Of a DNA stretch of 64,000 bases, positions 1-9,300 are shown piece after piece. Under the pieces are notes generated by a model that saw only the letters and a list, made by a program, of their open reading frames with translations, was not told the origin of the DNA and ran no database searches. The first letter of the stretch is position 1. Every line of letters starts with the position of its first letter. The DNA is taken from contig JARSSP010000048.1 of the NCBI GenBank assembly GCA_029624675.1, positions 1 through 64,000 of the forward strand, given 5' to 3'. Both the position numbers and the translations under genes were made by a program. The stretch comes from Candidatus Contendibacter sp. Its GTDB lineage: Bacteria; Pseudomonadota; Gammaproteobacteria; Competibacterales; Competibacteraceae.

Positions 1-195
1 CACGTCGAACCCGCGCCAGCGGCCGTTGGCGTCCTGCTCGGAGAAGCCCGGGATATCCTCGCTGACCCCGCAGCGCAGTTGCCCGCGAGCCTTAACCCCA
101 TTCAATACCTCGCCGGCCTCGACCCGCGGCAGGACCGCGAACGCCAAGACCAGCAGGGCGGCACCACAAACAGTCCAGTTGATTTTCATTTTCAT
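1..195 (-). CDS. Amino-acid ABC transporter substrate-binding protein, N-terminal part only
   Basis: Only the first 65 codons lie in the window; the gene continues past position 1. The protein opens with a basic MKMKINW start, a hydrophobic stretch and a cleavage region near VEAGE, giving a Sec signal peptide of about 25 residues. It continues into VKARGQLRCGVSEDIPGFSEQD and WRGFDV, which matches the start of the AapJ/BztA type of general L-amino-acid binding proteins (family consensus ARGxLxCGV...PGFSxxD...WxGxDVD). It would bind amino acids in the periplasm for an ABC importer. An internal ATG at 189 is an alternative start. The family call rests on a short segment, so the substrate is uncertain. 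Confidence 0.7.
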   Translation of the reverse strand, partial: MKMKINWTVCGAALLVLAFAVLPRVEAGEVLNGVKARGQLRCGVSEDIPGFSEQDANGRWRGFDV

Positions 196-372
196 CCGGG
201 GCCTCCGGAACAGGTAAACGTTGAATGCCGCCGACCACCCGCAAACGCGGGCGCGAGCCCTCATCGTGGAAACAGCAAGGTGATCGTGAGGCGCGCGCCC
301 GTGTCGAGTGGGTGCCCGTCACACCGTTCGTCATCGAATCGGGGTGACGGACCCCGCCGCGCATGATCCGCG
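196..372. other. Intergenic region with no recognised gene
   Basis: This gap lies between the stop of the DUF1254 gene and the start of the binding-protein gene, both on the minus strand. It should hold the promoter of the binding-protein gene. I see no convincing hairpin terminator, RNA gene or repeat in it. Confidence 0.4.
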
Positions 373-1422
373 CTACCGCTTCACTGGAGCCGTCGCCGGC
401 AACCTATAACCGCCGTTCAGGACCGACGGATCGGGCCGATAGACGCGCATCATGAAGTTCCAGCCCTTCGGAGCATCCAGCCGGTTGGGTACGTCGCCGC
501 ACGCCTTCTTCGAGCCAAAGAAGGCCGTGAAGGTGCCGTCCGGGTTCAGTTTCACGTTGCTGCTGTTGAGCACCGAATTCTCGTACTCGATGAAGCCGGT
601 CGAATTGTAGACGGTGATCGACCAGAAGGCGCCGTTCTTCGGGACGGCGTATGTAGCCATGCGGCACTCGGTGTTGGGGTGACCGCCCGGATACGAGAAA
701 TAGGTGGCCGTCGCGCCGGGCAGTAGTCCCCAGCCGACGCCGGCGGCGCAAAGCCGCTGCTCGGGGTCGGCCTGCCCGCGAGGCATCATGGCCTTCTCGA
801 AGTTGGGAAAGCTCCGGCACGGCACTTCAAGTTCGCCGCGAAGCTTGTCGAGACTGGCCCGGTCCCAATCGCCGGGCACGAACGGCTTGGCGCTCTTGGC
901 ATTGATCGCAAGCCGGTCCTGCCAGCCGTTGATGAGCGCAATCTCCTTTGGGTCGTTCGGGTTGTAAACCTGAATGCGGACGATCGCCACCACATGGCCC
1001 TTGCCGACCGGAAGCGGGTGGTCGCCAGGGTCGTAGATGACGCCCAGGTCATAATGATCGTTGTCGATCAGGTGCATTGCGATGTAGCGGCCATCCGGAC
1101 TCGGCGGCAGGGTAACGGCGCCACCGTTCGTGGTGTCGATGATCGCTATGGAATAGACCGTGTCGCGGTTCATCCGCACCACGGTCTGCTGGTCGAGGGG
1201 AGTGGGGGCGCGGATGTGGTGGAACCGGTTCACGCCACCGGTCAGCTTGAGGATATCGCTGAACATCCGGTCGGTCTCGGCACGCACGAAGTTCTCGCGG
1301 GTCACTGGCTGGGGCTCCGTCGCCACATCGGGAGGCGACGCGGCACAGCCAGCGAGAAGCGACAGGGCACACAGTGCAGGCGTGAAGCCCGCGCGAACTG
1401 ACCACTGGGCCGTTTTCGGCAT
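373..1422 (-). CDS. DUF1254/DUF1214 domain lipoprotein
   Basis: A 349-residue protein with a lipoprotein signal: a hydrophobic segment ends in LLAGC, placing the lipidated cysteine at residue 26. The body has the DUF1254 pattern near residues 60-180 (VNRFHHIRAPTPLDQQTVVRMNRDTVYS, then DGRYIAMHLIDNDHY) and a DUF1214 C-terminal half (FWSITVYNSTGFI, then a terminal MMRVYRPDPSVLNG). Proteins of this pair of families are common in proteobacteria and have no settled biochemical role. The gene is minus strand, 89 bp downstream of the alkylsulfatase gene, and could be co-transcribed with it. The domain call is good; the function is unknown. Confidence 0.8.
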   Translation of the reverse strand: MPKTAQWSVRAGFTPALCALSLLAGCAASPPDVATEPQPVTRENFVRAETDRMFSDILKLTGGVNRFHHIRAPTPLDQQTVVRMNRDTVYSIAIIDTTNGGAVTLPPSPDGRYIAMHLIDNDHYDLGVIYDPGDHPLPVGKGHVVAIVRIQVYNPNDPKEIALINGWQDRLAINAKSAKPFVPGDWDRASLDKLRGELEVPCRSFPNFEKAMMPRGQADPEQRLCAAGVGWGLLPGATATYFSYPGGHPNTECRMATYAVPKNGAFWSITVYNSTGFIEYENSVLNSSNVKLNPDGTFTAFFGSKKACGDVPNRLDAPKGWNFMMRVYRPDPSVLNGGYRLPATAPVKR

Positions 1423-1511
1423 TTGCTCTCTTCCTGTTGGTGATGAGAACGAAGTTGATCGGACGGACCGGATGCGCCGTACTTGTTGTCAGTTGCGAGC
1501 CACGCCCGGCA

Positions 1512-3902
1512 TCAATCGCCGACCAGCGGGTTCACGAGGTCGCGCACCTCGAACGGCTTCGGTGGGGCGGCGGGCTGCTTCGGCGCGGTACCCGGCAGGA
1601 TCTCGAAGTCCGGCGTGAACGGGACAAGGATCGAGCGCAACTGGTCGAACCCGGCCCGGTTGCCGTCGAACTTCGCCTTACCCGCCTTGATCAGGTCGTC
1701 GAACGACGCCACGCCCATCATCACCTGGTTGAGGTCGGCGCGGTTCACCGTGACCGTGAGGTCCGGACTCTTGGCCTGCTCGCCTTTGATCGTGGTCAGG
1801 GTCGCGTTGCTCATCTCGACCACGAAGCGTTCGCCGTTGTCGGGCGTGACCAGGTTGATGACGAACCGGATGCCGTCGGCTTTCTTCGGATCCATGCTGA
1901 TGCCGATGAAATCGAGCCACTGCTCGGTGGACATCGCGCGCACCACATCCGGCCCCGTCGACCGCGCCGGTACGCCGCCGGGCAGGCCGTTGCGCAGCTC
2001 GAACGCACCCTGCAGGAAGCTGTTGCGCGTGCTGGTGCTCTCGGCCTGGTAGCCGAGCTGCTCGAAGGCGTCGGCCAGCAGGCGTCGCGCGGCCTGGTTG
2101 CGCGGCTCGGCGAACACCAGCTTGTTGAGGATTTCGGTGGCGTAGAGATAGGCCCCCTCGTCATAGAGCTGCTGGGCGCGCGCGAGGATCTTCTCGGCGC
2201 CGCCCATCATCTCCACATAGAGCGGGGCCGAGTCGGCGGGCGACAGCGGGATCAGGTTGGTCGGGTTGCCGTCGTAGTGGCCGAGGAAGCGGTTGATCAC
2301 GCCGCGCGTATTGTTCTGCACGTCGCCGTGGTAGCTGCGGGCGGCCCACTGCTCGCGCAGGCTCTTCGGCACTTCGTAGACGTTGTGGATCTCGTTGATC
2401 GTGACGCCCCGGTTGGCGTAATGCAGCGCCTGGTTGTTGAGGTTGGCGTAAGTGTCGCGCTGGGCGCGCAGCACCTCCTGGATGCGGGCGTTGCCCCAGC
2501 GCGGCCAGCTATGCGAGGCGAACATCACCTCGGCTTCCTGGCCGAACTTGTAGAGCGCTTCGTTGATCTCCTTCGACCAGTTGAGCGCGTTGCGCACCGC
2601 GGCGCCGCGGATCGTGTAGATGTTGTGGATCGTGCCGGTGATGATCTCCGCCGCCCAGAGGGCCTTGAACTGCGGGAAGTAGGTGTTCATCTCGACCGGT
2701 GCCTCGGTGTCCGGCGCGTTCTGGAACACCATCTTCACGCCATCGAGCGTGATTTCCTCGAAGTCCTTGCTCACCAGCCGGTTGGGCGCAATCAGCCCGG
2801 TGTTGCCGCTGGCGATGTTTTTGCCGATCGCCTGATCGACGTGGCCGAAGGGATCGCGCTTCAGCAGCACGGAGTACTGCCATTGCGAGCGCCGCGACAT
2901 TGCATTGCCGGCGAACACGTTTTCGGCGATCGCCGCCTCGAGGAAACCCGCTGGCGCGATCAACATCACCTTGCCGCTGGCGACGTCGGCCTCGTCCACC
3001 ACGCCGCGCACGCCGCCGAAGTGGTCGACGTGCGAGTGTGAGTACACGACGCCCACGACCGGCCGCTTGCCGAGCTTCTCGTTGATGAACTCGAGCGCGG
3101 CCCGCGCCGTTTCCTTGGCGGTCAGCGGATCGAAGACGATCCAGCCGGTGTCGCCCTTGATGAAGCTAATGTTGGCGAGGTCGTAGCCCCGCACCTGGTA
3201 GATGCGCCCCGGAACCACCTCATAAAGACCGTAGGCCATGTTGAGTACGGCCTGGCGTTGCAGCGAGGGATTGATGCTCTCGAAGTCCTTGCCGTCCAGC
3301 AGCCATTGGTAACTGCCCATGTCCCAGGCGACGTGTCCGGCGTCCGCCATGATCTGCTTGTAAGACGGCTCGGCGATGAAGCCCTTCTTGGCCTCCTCGA
3401 AGTCGCGTCGATCCTCGAACGGCAGCGTGACCTTCAGGCGATCGCGCACCTCGAGTGTGAATTTGGAAGGCGCCTTGCCCAGGGGATCGAAGTGCCCCGG
3501 ATGAATCGGCTGGGTCTCGGCCGATCCCTTCGACGCCGGCGGCGCCGATTCGGCTTGCGCCGGCTTGGCCGCCACTAGTTCCGCCGGCAGTATGTAGGGG
3601 ATGCCGGCCCACAGCCGGACGGCGGAATCCAGCTTCACCGACGCCGGGTCGTTCCAGACGTAGCCGAAGCGATCATCGAACCACTGCCGGTTGGCGAACA
3701 GGATCTGGGTCACACAGTCGGCCATCGAGACGTTGACGCCGGACTGGCGGATGGATGCGCACAGCGTCGAAAGGTTCTCGCCCCGGTTCAGGGTAAAAGT
3801 GTTCGCTGGAGCGGCTTTGGCGGGCGTTTCGGCCCCCACCGCCAGACCCGCTACTGACGTAGCGGCAAGCAGGGCGATGATGGTCGGGAAGCGTGTCGTC
3901 AT
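1512..3902 (-). CDS. Alkyl/aryl sulfatase of the SdsA1 type (metallo-beta-lactamase fold) with LysM-like N-terminal extension
   Basis: A 796-residue secreted enzyme that should hydrolyse alkyl sulfate esters such as dodecyl sulfate in the periplasm. Residues 1-24 form a signal peptide. The zinc-binding signature HSHVDH is at residues 289-294, in a strand-loop typical of the metallo-beta-lactamase fold. The middle carries the alkylsulfatase dimerisation region (about 520-650) and the end an SCP2-like lipid-binding domain (about 665-790). Family members are usually about 650 residues. The extra length is N-terminal, where residues 36-106 read like a degenerate LysM repeat (a GENLSTLCASI start, an FANRQW turn, and an LWAGIPYILP end). 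The enzyme call is strong; the LysM reading is inference. Confidence 0.88.
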   Translation of the reverse strand: MTTRFPTIIALLAATSVAGLAVGAETPAKAAPANTFTLNRGENLSTLCASIRQSGVNVSMADCVTQILFANRQWFDDRFGYVWNDPASVKLDSAVRLWAGIPYILPAELVAAKPAQAESAPPASKGSAETQPIHPGHFDPLGKAPSKFTLEVRDRLKVTLPFEDRRDFEEAKKGFIAEPSYKQIMADAGHVAWDMGSYQWLLDGKDFESINPSLQRQAVLNMAYGLYEVVPGRIYQVRGYDLANISFIKGDTGWIVFDPLTAKETARAALEFINEKLGKRPVVGVVYSHSHVDHFGGVRGVVDEADVASGKVMLIAPAGFLEAAIAENVFAGNAMSRRSQWQYSVLLKRDPFGHVDQAIGKNIASGNTGLIAPNRLVSKDFEEITLDGVKMVFQNAPDTEAPVEMNTYFPQFKALWAAEIITGTIHNIYTIRGAAVRNALNWSKEINEALYKFGQEAEVMFASHSWPRWGNARIQEVLRAQRDTYANLNNQALHYANRGVTINEIHNVYEVPKSLREQWAARSYHGDVQNNTRGVINRFLGHYDGNPTNLIPLSPADSAPLYVEMMGGAEKILARAQQLYDEGAYLYATEILNKLVFAEPRNQAARRLLADAFEQLGYQAESTSTRNSFLQGAFELRNGLPGGVPARSTGPDVVRAMSTEQWLDFIGISMDPKKADGIRFVINLVTPDNGERFVVEMSNATLTTIKGEQAKSPDLTVTVNRADLNQVMMGVASFDDLIKAGKAKFDGNRAGFDQLRSILVPFTPDFEILPGTAPKQPAAPPKPFEVRDLVNPLVGD

Positions 3903-3963
3903 CGGATTTCCTCAGTGTTTGGTGGTTGGAGTCAAAGCGGACGATTTATCACGGCGGTACCCG

Positions 3964-4698
3964 TCAGAACCGTACCGTGAAGCCGAGCAGCGGGCCGTTC
4001 AAATCGATTTCGACGTCACGCCCGTCGATCGTCTTCTCGATGGCGAAATAGCGCCAGCCGCCCTGGACCGACCAGCGCTCGTCGAACTGGTAGCCGAGGC
4101 TTCCGAAGATCTGCCAGGTCAAGTCGGAGCCGGCCCGGAAGCCGCCGACGTCGGCGAAAACCGTCGCGAACCACCCGTCAGTGATGTTGAAGCGCACGCG
4201 CCCGCCGATCAGCGGATCGACCCAGGTCTCGCTCATCCCAAATTGCTGGCCCGCGAGCAGGCCGGGGGCGAGGGATATGTCAAGGTCCACGGAGTTGACC
4301 CGGAGGCCAGCCAGCAGGTCGATGGCGACCTGGCCGCCCTCGAAGACCCGATAGCCGGCATAACCGCTCAGAAGCTTCACTTCCGTTTCGAACTCCGCTC
4401 TTGAAAAGAGCACGCCGAGCGGGGTAGAGCGACTTTGCGAGAGGTCGGCGTAGAACAGGTCGGCGATCAGGCTCCAGGGACCGTTGCGGGCTTCGAACGC
4501 ACCCATGAAGGCAACATCGAGATCGGAGAGTACGTCTCCGATGCTTTTGTCGACTTCAACCGTTCCCCACGCCGTTTCGGCCGAACTGGTGAGGCCCGGC
4601 GTCCAGGCGTAGGGCGAGAGCGCAAAGCTCCAACCCGAATCCTGCGCCAGGGCTGGCGTGGCGAGCGCGACCGCCAGGCATGCAACCGTTGCCTTCAT
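3964..4698 (-). CDS. Small outer-membrane beta-barrel protein
   Basis: A 244-residue protein. The start chosen is the ATG at 4698, because MKATVACLAVALATPALAQ is a textbook signal peptide; a longer reading frame adds 35 implausible residues. The mature part shows alternating hydrophobic and polar residues in strands separated by short turns (for example SPYAWTPG, AGYRVFEGG, GGRVRFNITDGW, GSLGYQFDERWSVQGGWRYFAIE) and ends in a terminal phenylalanine (GFTVRF), the usual outer-membrane barrel signature. It belongs to a broad group of hypothetical outer-membrane proteins of unknown role. It follows the glycine-zipper lipoprotein gene with a 19-bp gap, so the two are probably co-transcribed. Confidence 0.75.
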   Translation of the reverse strand: MKATVACLAVALATPALAQDSGWSFALSPYAWTPGLTSSAETAWGTVEVDKSIGDVLSDLDVAFMGAFEARNGPWSLIADLFYADLSQSRSTPLGVLFSRAEFETEVKLLSGYAGYRVFEGGQVAIDLLAGLRVNSVDLDISLAPGLLAGQQFGMSETWVDPLIGGRVRFNITDGWFATVFADVGGFRAGSDLTWQIFGSLGYQFDERWSVQGGWRYFAIEKTIDGRDVEIDLNGPLLGFTVRF

Positions 4699-4717
4699 GG
4701 GCCGATGGCTCCGCGAT

Positions 4718-4945
4718 TCATCGCCGGCCGCCCCTGATATTGCCGGCGACGCCGCCGGCGGCGGCGCCGACGGCCGCGCCAGTCCAGGCGTTGCCCCCGG
4801 CAATGGCCGCGATGCCCGCTCCGCCCGCGGCGCCGATGGCCGCGCCGCTCAGGGTTCCCTGCTGTTGCGGCGTCATGTCCGTGCATCCCACCATACCGGT
4901 CACCGCCACGATGGCCATCATCGATCCAAGCCGTTTCAGTTTCAT
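4718..4945 (-). CDS. Glycine-zipper (YMGG/OsmB-like) lipoprotein
   Basis: A 75-residue small lipoprotein. The ATG at 4945 is preceded by a GGAGAG ribosome site. The signal MKLKRLGSMMAIVAVTGMVGC ends in the lipobox VGC, with the lipidated cysteine at residue 21. The rest is a run of small residues with glycine every three or four positions (GAAIGAAGGAG, AAVGAAAGGVAGN), the pattern of glycine-zipper domains that insert into or oligomerise at the envelope. Proteins of this type are often stress-induced, but nothing here shows regulation. It lies inside a longer reading frame that is not real. Confidence 0.75.
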   Translation of the reverse strand: MKLKRLGSMMAIVAVTGMVGCTDMTPQQQGTLSGAAIGAAGGAGIAAIAGGNAWTGAAVGAAAGGVAGNIRGGRR

Positions 4946-4959
4946 GATTTCTCTCCGCT

Positions 4960-5343
4960 CTACTTGTGCTTTTGAAGTCCGGGCGTGGCTATTTCGAACC
5001 AGATCGTCTCGAGGACCGGTCGCTGTAAACGGTCGGGGTTTCCGGCGTACCAGCGGTTGAGGCTGTCCCGCACGCTGTCGAGGGTCTGGCCCCGCAACCC
5101 CTTGGCGAGACGCGGGACGAAGTTCTGAGCATGAGTCGGTGGATTCTTCGCGTAGTAAGCGGTTTCGACCTGCATCAAATTGGCGATGCCGATCAGATAG
5201 GCTTTCTGCACTTCCGGCGAAGAGGTGGTCCATTGCTCGCCGGTGACCACGGGGATGTCGGCTGCGCCGACGTTGCCCCACGCCACCGCCAACGTCAGGC
5301 ACGTCAGGAACATCGTCGTGCGTAATTGCCGTTTTGTTGTCAT
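4960..5343 (-). CDS. Small periplasmic protein resembling the Rap1a/Tai family
   Basis: A 127-residue secreted protein. The ATG at 5343 is chosen because GGAG sits seven bases upstream; ATGs further upstream lack this. Residues 1-26 are a signal peptide ending near NVGA. The mature part (SPEVQKAYLIGIANLM, then GQTLDSVRDSLNRWYAGNP and RPVLETIWFEI) has the layout of Rap1a/Tai-type proteins: an early helix, then a conserved G-x-T-L...V...NP...P...W pattern. Some members are immunity proteins for type VI effectors, but most are unassigned and no effector gene is nearby. The family call is tentative. It starts a likely operon with the lipoprotein and barrel genes. Confidence 0.55.
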   Translation of the reverse strand: MTTKRQLRTTMFLTCLTLAVAWGNVGAADIPVVTGEQWTTSSPEVQKAYLIGIANLMQVETAYYAKNPPTHAQNFVPRLAKGLRGQTLDSVRDSLNRWYAGNPDRLQRPVLETIWFEIATPGLQKHK

Positions 5344-5427
5344 CACGTTCTCCATACAAAGTTGCATTTTCAAACAGTTTGAACCCCGGTAAAGCGGAGC
5401 GCTTCTATCGGGCACCGCGCGCCGTCT

Positions 5428-6333
5428 TCAAATCCATCGTTCATCGGCCGTGAATTCGACGATCAGCCATTGATAGGATCGCTGGTCGCTGATGGCTGTA
5501 CTGATTTCCCGGCGGATGGCGTCCAGCGTGGCAATGCTGCCGACCTGAAAGTCGGCCGGCGTGACGATATAGATCTCGATGAAATAGGCGCGCCCGACCT
5601 TGGCGACGTAGCTTGTGTACTTGCGGAAACCGTGGCGCTCGACCACCGATTCCATCACCGTGCGCACCACCTGGTCCAGCTTGGGCGGCGTAATCAGCAA
5701 AATCTCATTCAGCGCCTGGCGAACCGTCTTGATCGGAACCGTGATCAGGTACGAGGTCAACAGCGCCAGCACGGCCGGGTCGACATAGGGTGCGAGAGGG
5801 GCGAAGCGCGTTCCCTTCATCGCCTTGGCCAGCGCGAAGGCCACCAGCAAGGCCGAGGCGATCAGGGCGGACATCAACCAACTCTGGGCGTCGAGGCGCA
5901 GAAGATTCGACCGGACCCGCCGATTCTCCCGGCGTTCGTAGAAGTACATGCCGAAGGTGACGATGCACGCGGCGGCGGCGTAGCCCAGCGCCCAGTCCAG
6001 CTCCAGTTCGCGTCCGCCCGCCAGAAAACTGCCGACCGCGTTGATGAACGCATACAGGCACAGGAACATCAGCACGCTGCCGTTGAACGCCAGCACGATC
6101 GGTTCGATATGCCAGTAGCCGTACTGAAAACGGCGGTCGCCTTCGCGCTGCACCAGCCGCGCCGCGGTCAGCGCCAGCATCAGCACCAGGGTATCGATGA
6201 CCGAGAACAGGCCGTCAAAAACGATCGACTGCGACCCCGACAACAGACCGAGCAGAATCCCGGAACTGGCGAAGACCACCGTGATCGCTATCGACCGTTT
6301 GAGAATTCTTTGCTCGGATTCAGACGAGGTCAC
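5428..6333 (-). CDS. Cation diffusion facilitator (CDF) family transporter
   Basis: A 301-residue inner-membrane protein that should export a divalent metal by proton antiport. It has the CDF layout: about six membrane helices in the first 210 residues and a soluble ferredoxin-like C-terminal domain (about 215-300). Metal-site motifs are visible in helix 2 (SIVFDGLFSVIDTLV) and helix 5 (RLDAQSWLMSALIA). The usual His/Asp pair of zinc exporters appears here as Asp/Asp, so the metal could be iron or manganese rather than zinc. The start is a GTG at 6333. It overlaps the RND permease gene by 14 bp, so it is the last gene of an adaptor-pump-CDF operon. Confidence 0.85.
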   Translation of the reverse strand: MTSSESEQRILKRSIAITVVFASSGILLGLLSGSQSIVFDGLFSVIDTLVLMLALTAARLVQREGDRRFQYGYWHIEPIVLAFNGSVLMFLCLYAFINAVGSFLAGGRELELDWALGYAAAACIVTFGMYFYERRENRRVRSNLLRLDAQSWLMSALIASALLVAFALAKAMKGTRFAPLAPYVDPAVLALLTSYLITVPIKTVRQALNEILLITPPKLDQVVRTVMESVVERHGFRKYTSYVAKVGRAYFIEIYIVTPADFQVGSIATLDAIRREISTAISDQRSYQWLIVEFTADERWI

Positions 6334-9300
6334 GCGGTTCGACCTCCAAAGGTGGAGCGTCTTTTGGAGCGACCGTCGTATCCCCGGACGCCTTGGGAGG
6401 CTTTCCCCCGAACCAGGTGACGTAGAGCGTCGGCAAAAAGACTAGCGTGAGCAATGACGCCACCAGCAGGCCGCCCATGATGGCGTAGGCCATGGAACCC
6501 CAGAACACGGTCGGCGCGATCGGAATCATGCCGAGCACGGTCGACAGGGCGGTCAGCATGATCGGCCGAAAGCGCGAAATGCTGGCCTCCACCACCGCGT
6601 CCCAGACCGCCTTGCCGGCGGCCCGTTCGGCCTCGATCTGATCGATCAGGATCACCGCGTTCTTCGCGATCATGCCGACCAGCGCCAGGATGCCGAGGAT
6701 GGCGACGAAGCCGAGCGGCTTGCCGGATGCCAGCAGGGCGGCCACCACGCCGATCAGGCCCAGCGGCACCAGGCTCAGGACGATGGCCAGGAGCTGGAAG
6801 CTCTTGAGCTGGAAGATCAGCAGGGTCAGCATGATCAGGATCATCAGCGGGACCACGGCGAATACCGAGGCCTGCGACTGGGCGCTCTCCTCGACCGAGC
6901 CCCCGACCTCGATCCGGTAGCCGGCCGGCAGCTCCGCGTTCAACTTGGCGATGGCTTCGGTCAGGTTCGAGACCACCGAGTCGGGCAAGAGCCCCGGCGC
7001 CAGATCCGCCTTGACCGTCAGGGTTGGCAGCCGGTCGCGTCGCCACACCAGCGGGTAGGCTTGACCGTATTCGAAGGTCGCGAACTGGGCGAGCGGGATG
7101 GTCCGCCCGTCCGGCATCGACACCGGCAGGGTGCGCAGGGTCTCGATGGACAGATTTTGTCCTCCCGCTTCGCGAGCGACCACATTGATGAGATAGATAT
7201 CGTCGCGGACCTGGGTAATGTTCCTCCCCGAGATATTGGCGCCGAGCGCCGTAGCCACTGCCTGGGAACTCAGGCCGAGCAAACGCGCCTTCTCCTGGTC
7301 GATGCGGATCCGCAACTCCCGTTCCGGTTCCATCCAGTCAAAATTGACGCGGAGCGTCCCCGGCTGGCTCGCAACGACCTGCCCAAGCCGCAAGGCGATC
7401 TCGCGCAACTGGGTCGGGTCCGGGCCGAGAACGCGATACTGCACCGGCCAGCCGACCGGTGGTCCGAGTTCGAGCGGCGAGACGTTCCCGACCACCTGGG
7501 GAAACTCCTCCGCCAGCAGGTGTTCCAGTCGCGGTTGCAGGCGCTCGCGAGCCGCCATGCCCTTGGTCACGATCACCGCCTGAGCGAAGAAGGGATTGGG
7601 CAACTGAACGTCGAGGGGCAGATAGAAGCGGATGGCGCCCTGGCCGATGTAAGTGCTCCAGCGCTCGATCCCGGAAGCCAGGTCGGGATCATCGCGCAGG
7701 TATCCCTCAAAGCGATTGACGAGCTGTTCGGTCGCATGGATCGAGGCGTTCTGCGGCAGCCGGAGATCGACCAGGAGTTCGGGCCGGTCCGAGGCGGGAA
7801 AGAACTGGCGCGGCACCTGACCCAGCGCCACCAGGGACGCGACGAAGGCCCCGACCGTCACCGCGATGGTGAGCCAGCGGGCCCGCATGGCCAATGTCAG
7901 GAAGCCCCGATAAAGCTGGGTCACGCGGCTCGGTTTCTCGGCCTGATCGGTCTTCGGTGGCCGTAGCAGCACCATGCCGATCAGGGGGGCGAACACCATC
8001 GCGACGAACCAGGAAGCCAGGAGCGCGATGCCGACGACGGCGAAGATCGAGAAGGTGTACTCGCCGGCCGAACTCTGGGCGAAGCCGACGGGCACGAAGC
8101 CGGCGATGGTGACCAGGGTCCCGGTCAGCATGGCGAAGGCGAGATGGCGATAGGCATAGATGCCGGCGCTGACCTTGTCGTCGCCCAGCGCCAGGCGTCG
8201 GCTCATGGCGTCGATGGTGGTCATGGCGTCGTCGACCATGAGGGCCAGCGCGATGATCAGGGCGCCGAGCGAGATGCGCTGGAGATCGATGTTGGCCAGG
8301 TCCATGATGGGGAAAACCACGGCCAGCGTGAGCGGGATGGTCACGGCCACCACCGTGCCGGCCCGTACCCCCAGGGCGATGAAACTCACCACGAGCACGA
8401 TGCCGATCGCCTGCCACAGGGAGGTGGTGAATTCGTTGATCGCCAGATCGACCGTCAGAGGTTGATCCGCCACCAGCCGGGCCTCGATGCCGACCGGCAG
8501 ATCCGCCGCAATTTTTTTGATGGCCCGCCCGATGTTCCGGCCGAGCGCCAGGGTATCGCCGCCCTCGCGCATGGCGATCGCCAGGCCGATCGCCGGCTGG
8601 CCATTGATCCGGAACATGGGCTGGGGCGGGTCGGTGAAACCGCGACGAATCTCGGCGATGTCGCTCAGCCGCAGCATGCGGTCGCCGATCGCGAAGGTAA
8701 CATTGGCGATGTCCTGCTCGGAAGCGAAGGCGCCCGAGACTCGCAGCGCAATCGTTTCCTCGCCAGTACGCAGCACGCCGGCGGGGATGACGATGTTCTG
8801 CGCCTGCAAGGCCGCGATCAGGGCACTCGGGGCGAAGCCCAGACCCGCCAGCCGCTCGGCGGAGAAATCGATGTAAATCACCTCGTCCTGGGCGCCAAGG
8901 ATATCGATCCTGGAAACATCCGGGACTTGCAGGAGTTGCGAGCGGATGTCCTCTACCTGATCGCGCAACTCCCGGTGGGTGAAACCGTCGGCGGTGAAGG
9001 CGTAGATGATCCCGAAGGTGTCGCCGAACTCGTCGTTGAAGAAGGGTCCGACGATCCCCTGCGGCAGGGTGTGACGCATGTCGGCCACCCGCTTGCGGAC
9101 CTGATACCAGGCGTCCGGAACCTCCTTGCCCGAGGTGCTGCCCTTGAGATTCACGAAGATGGTGGTGTCGCCGGCGCGGGTGAAGCTGCGCAGATCGTCC
9201 AGATTCGGGACTTCCTGCAGGGTGCGTTCAAGGCGATCGGTCACCTGCCGGATCGTTTCGTCCAGCGTGGCGCCCGGCCAGATCGCCCTGACGACCATGG

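Noticed and set aside
1..195. The substrate-binding protein as a GrrP-type partner of the W-x-N repeat protein
   Set aside because: It lies 14 kb away, on the far side of unrelated genes, and its sequence is that of an ordinary amino-acid-binding protein.
1437..3041. 534-residue plus-strand reading frame opposite the alkylsulfatase
   Set aside because: It is antisense to a gene with clear catalytic motifs; the composition (rich in Arg, Val, Asp, His) is typical of an open antisense frame in GC-rich DNA.
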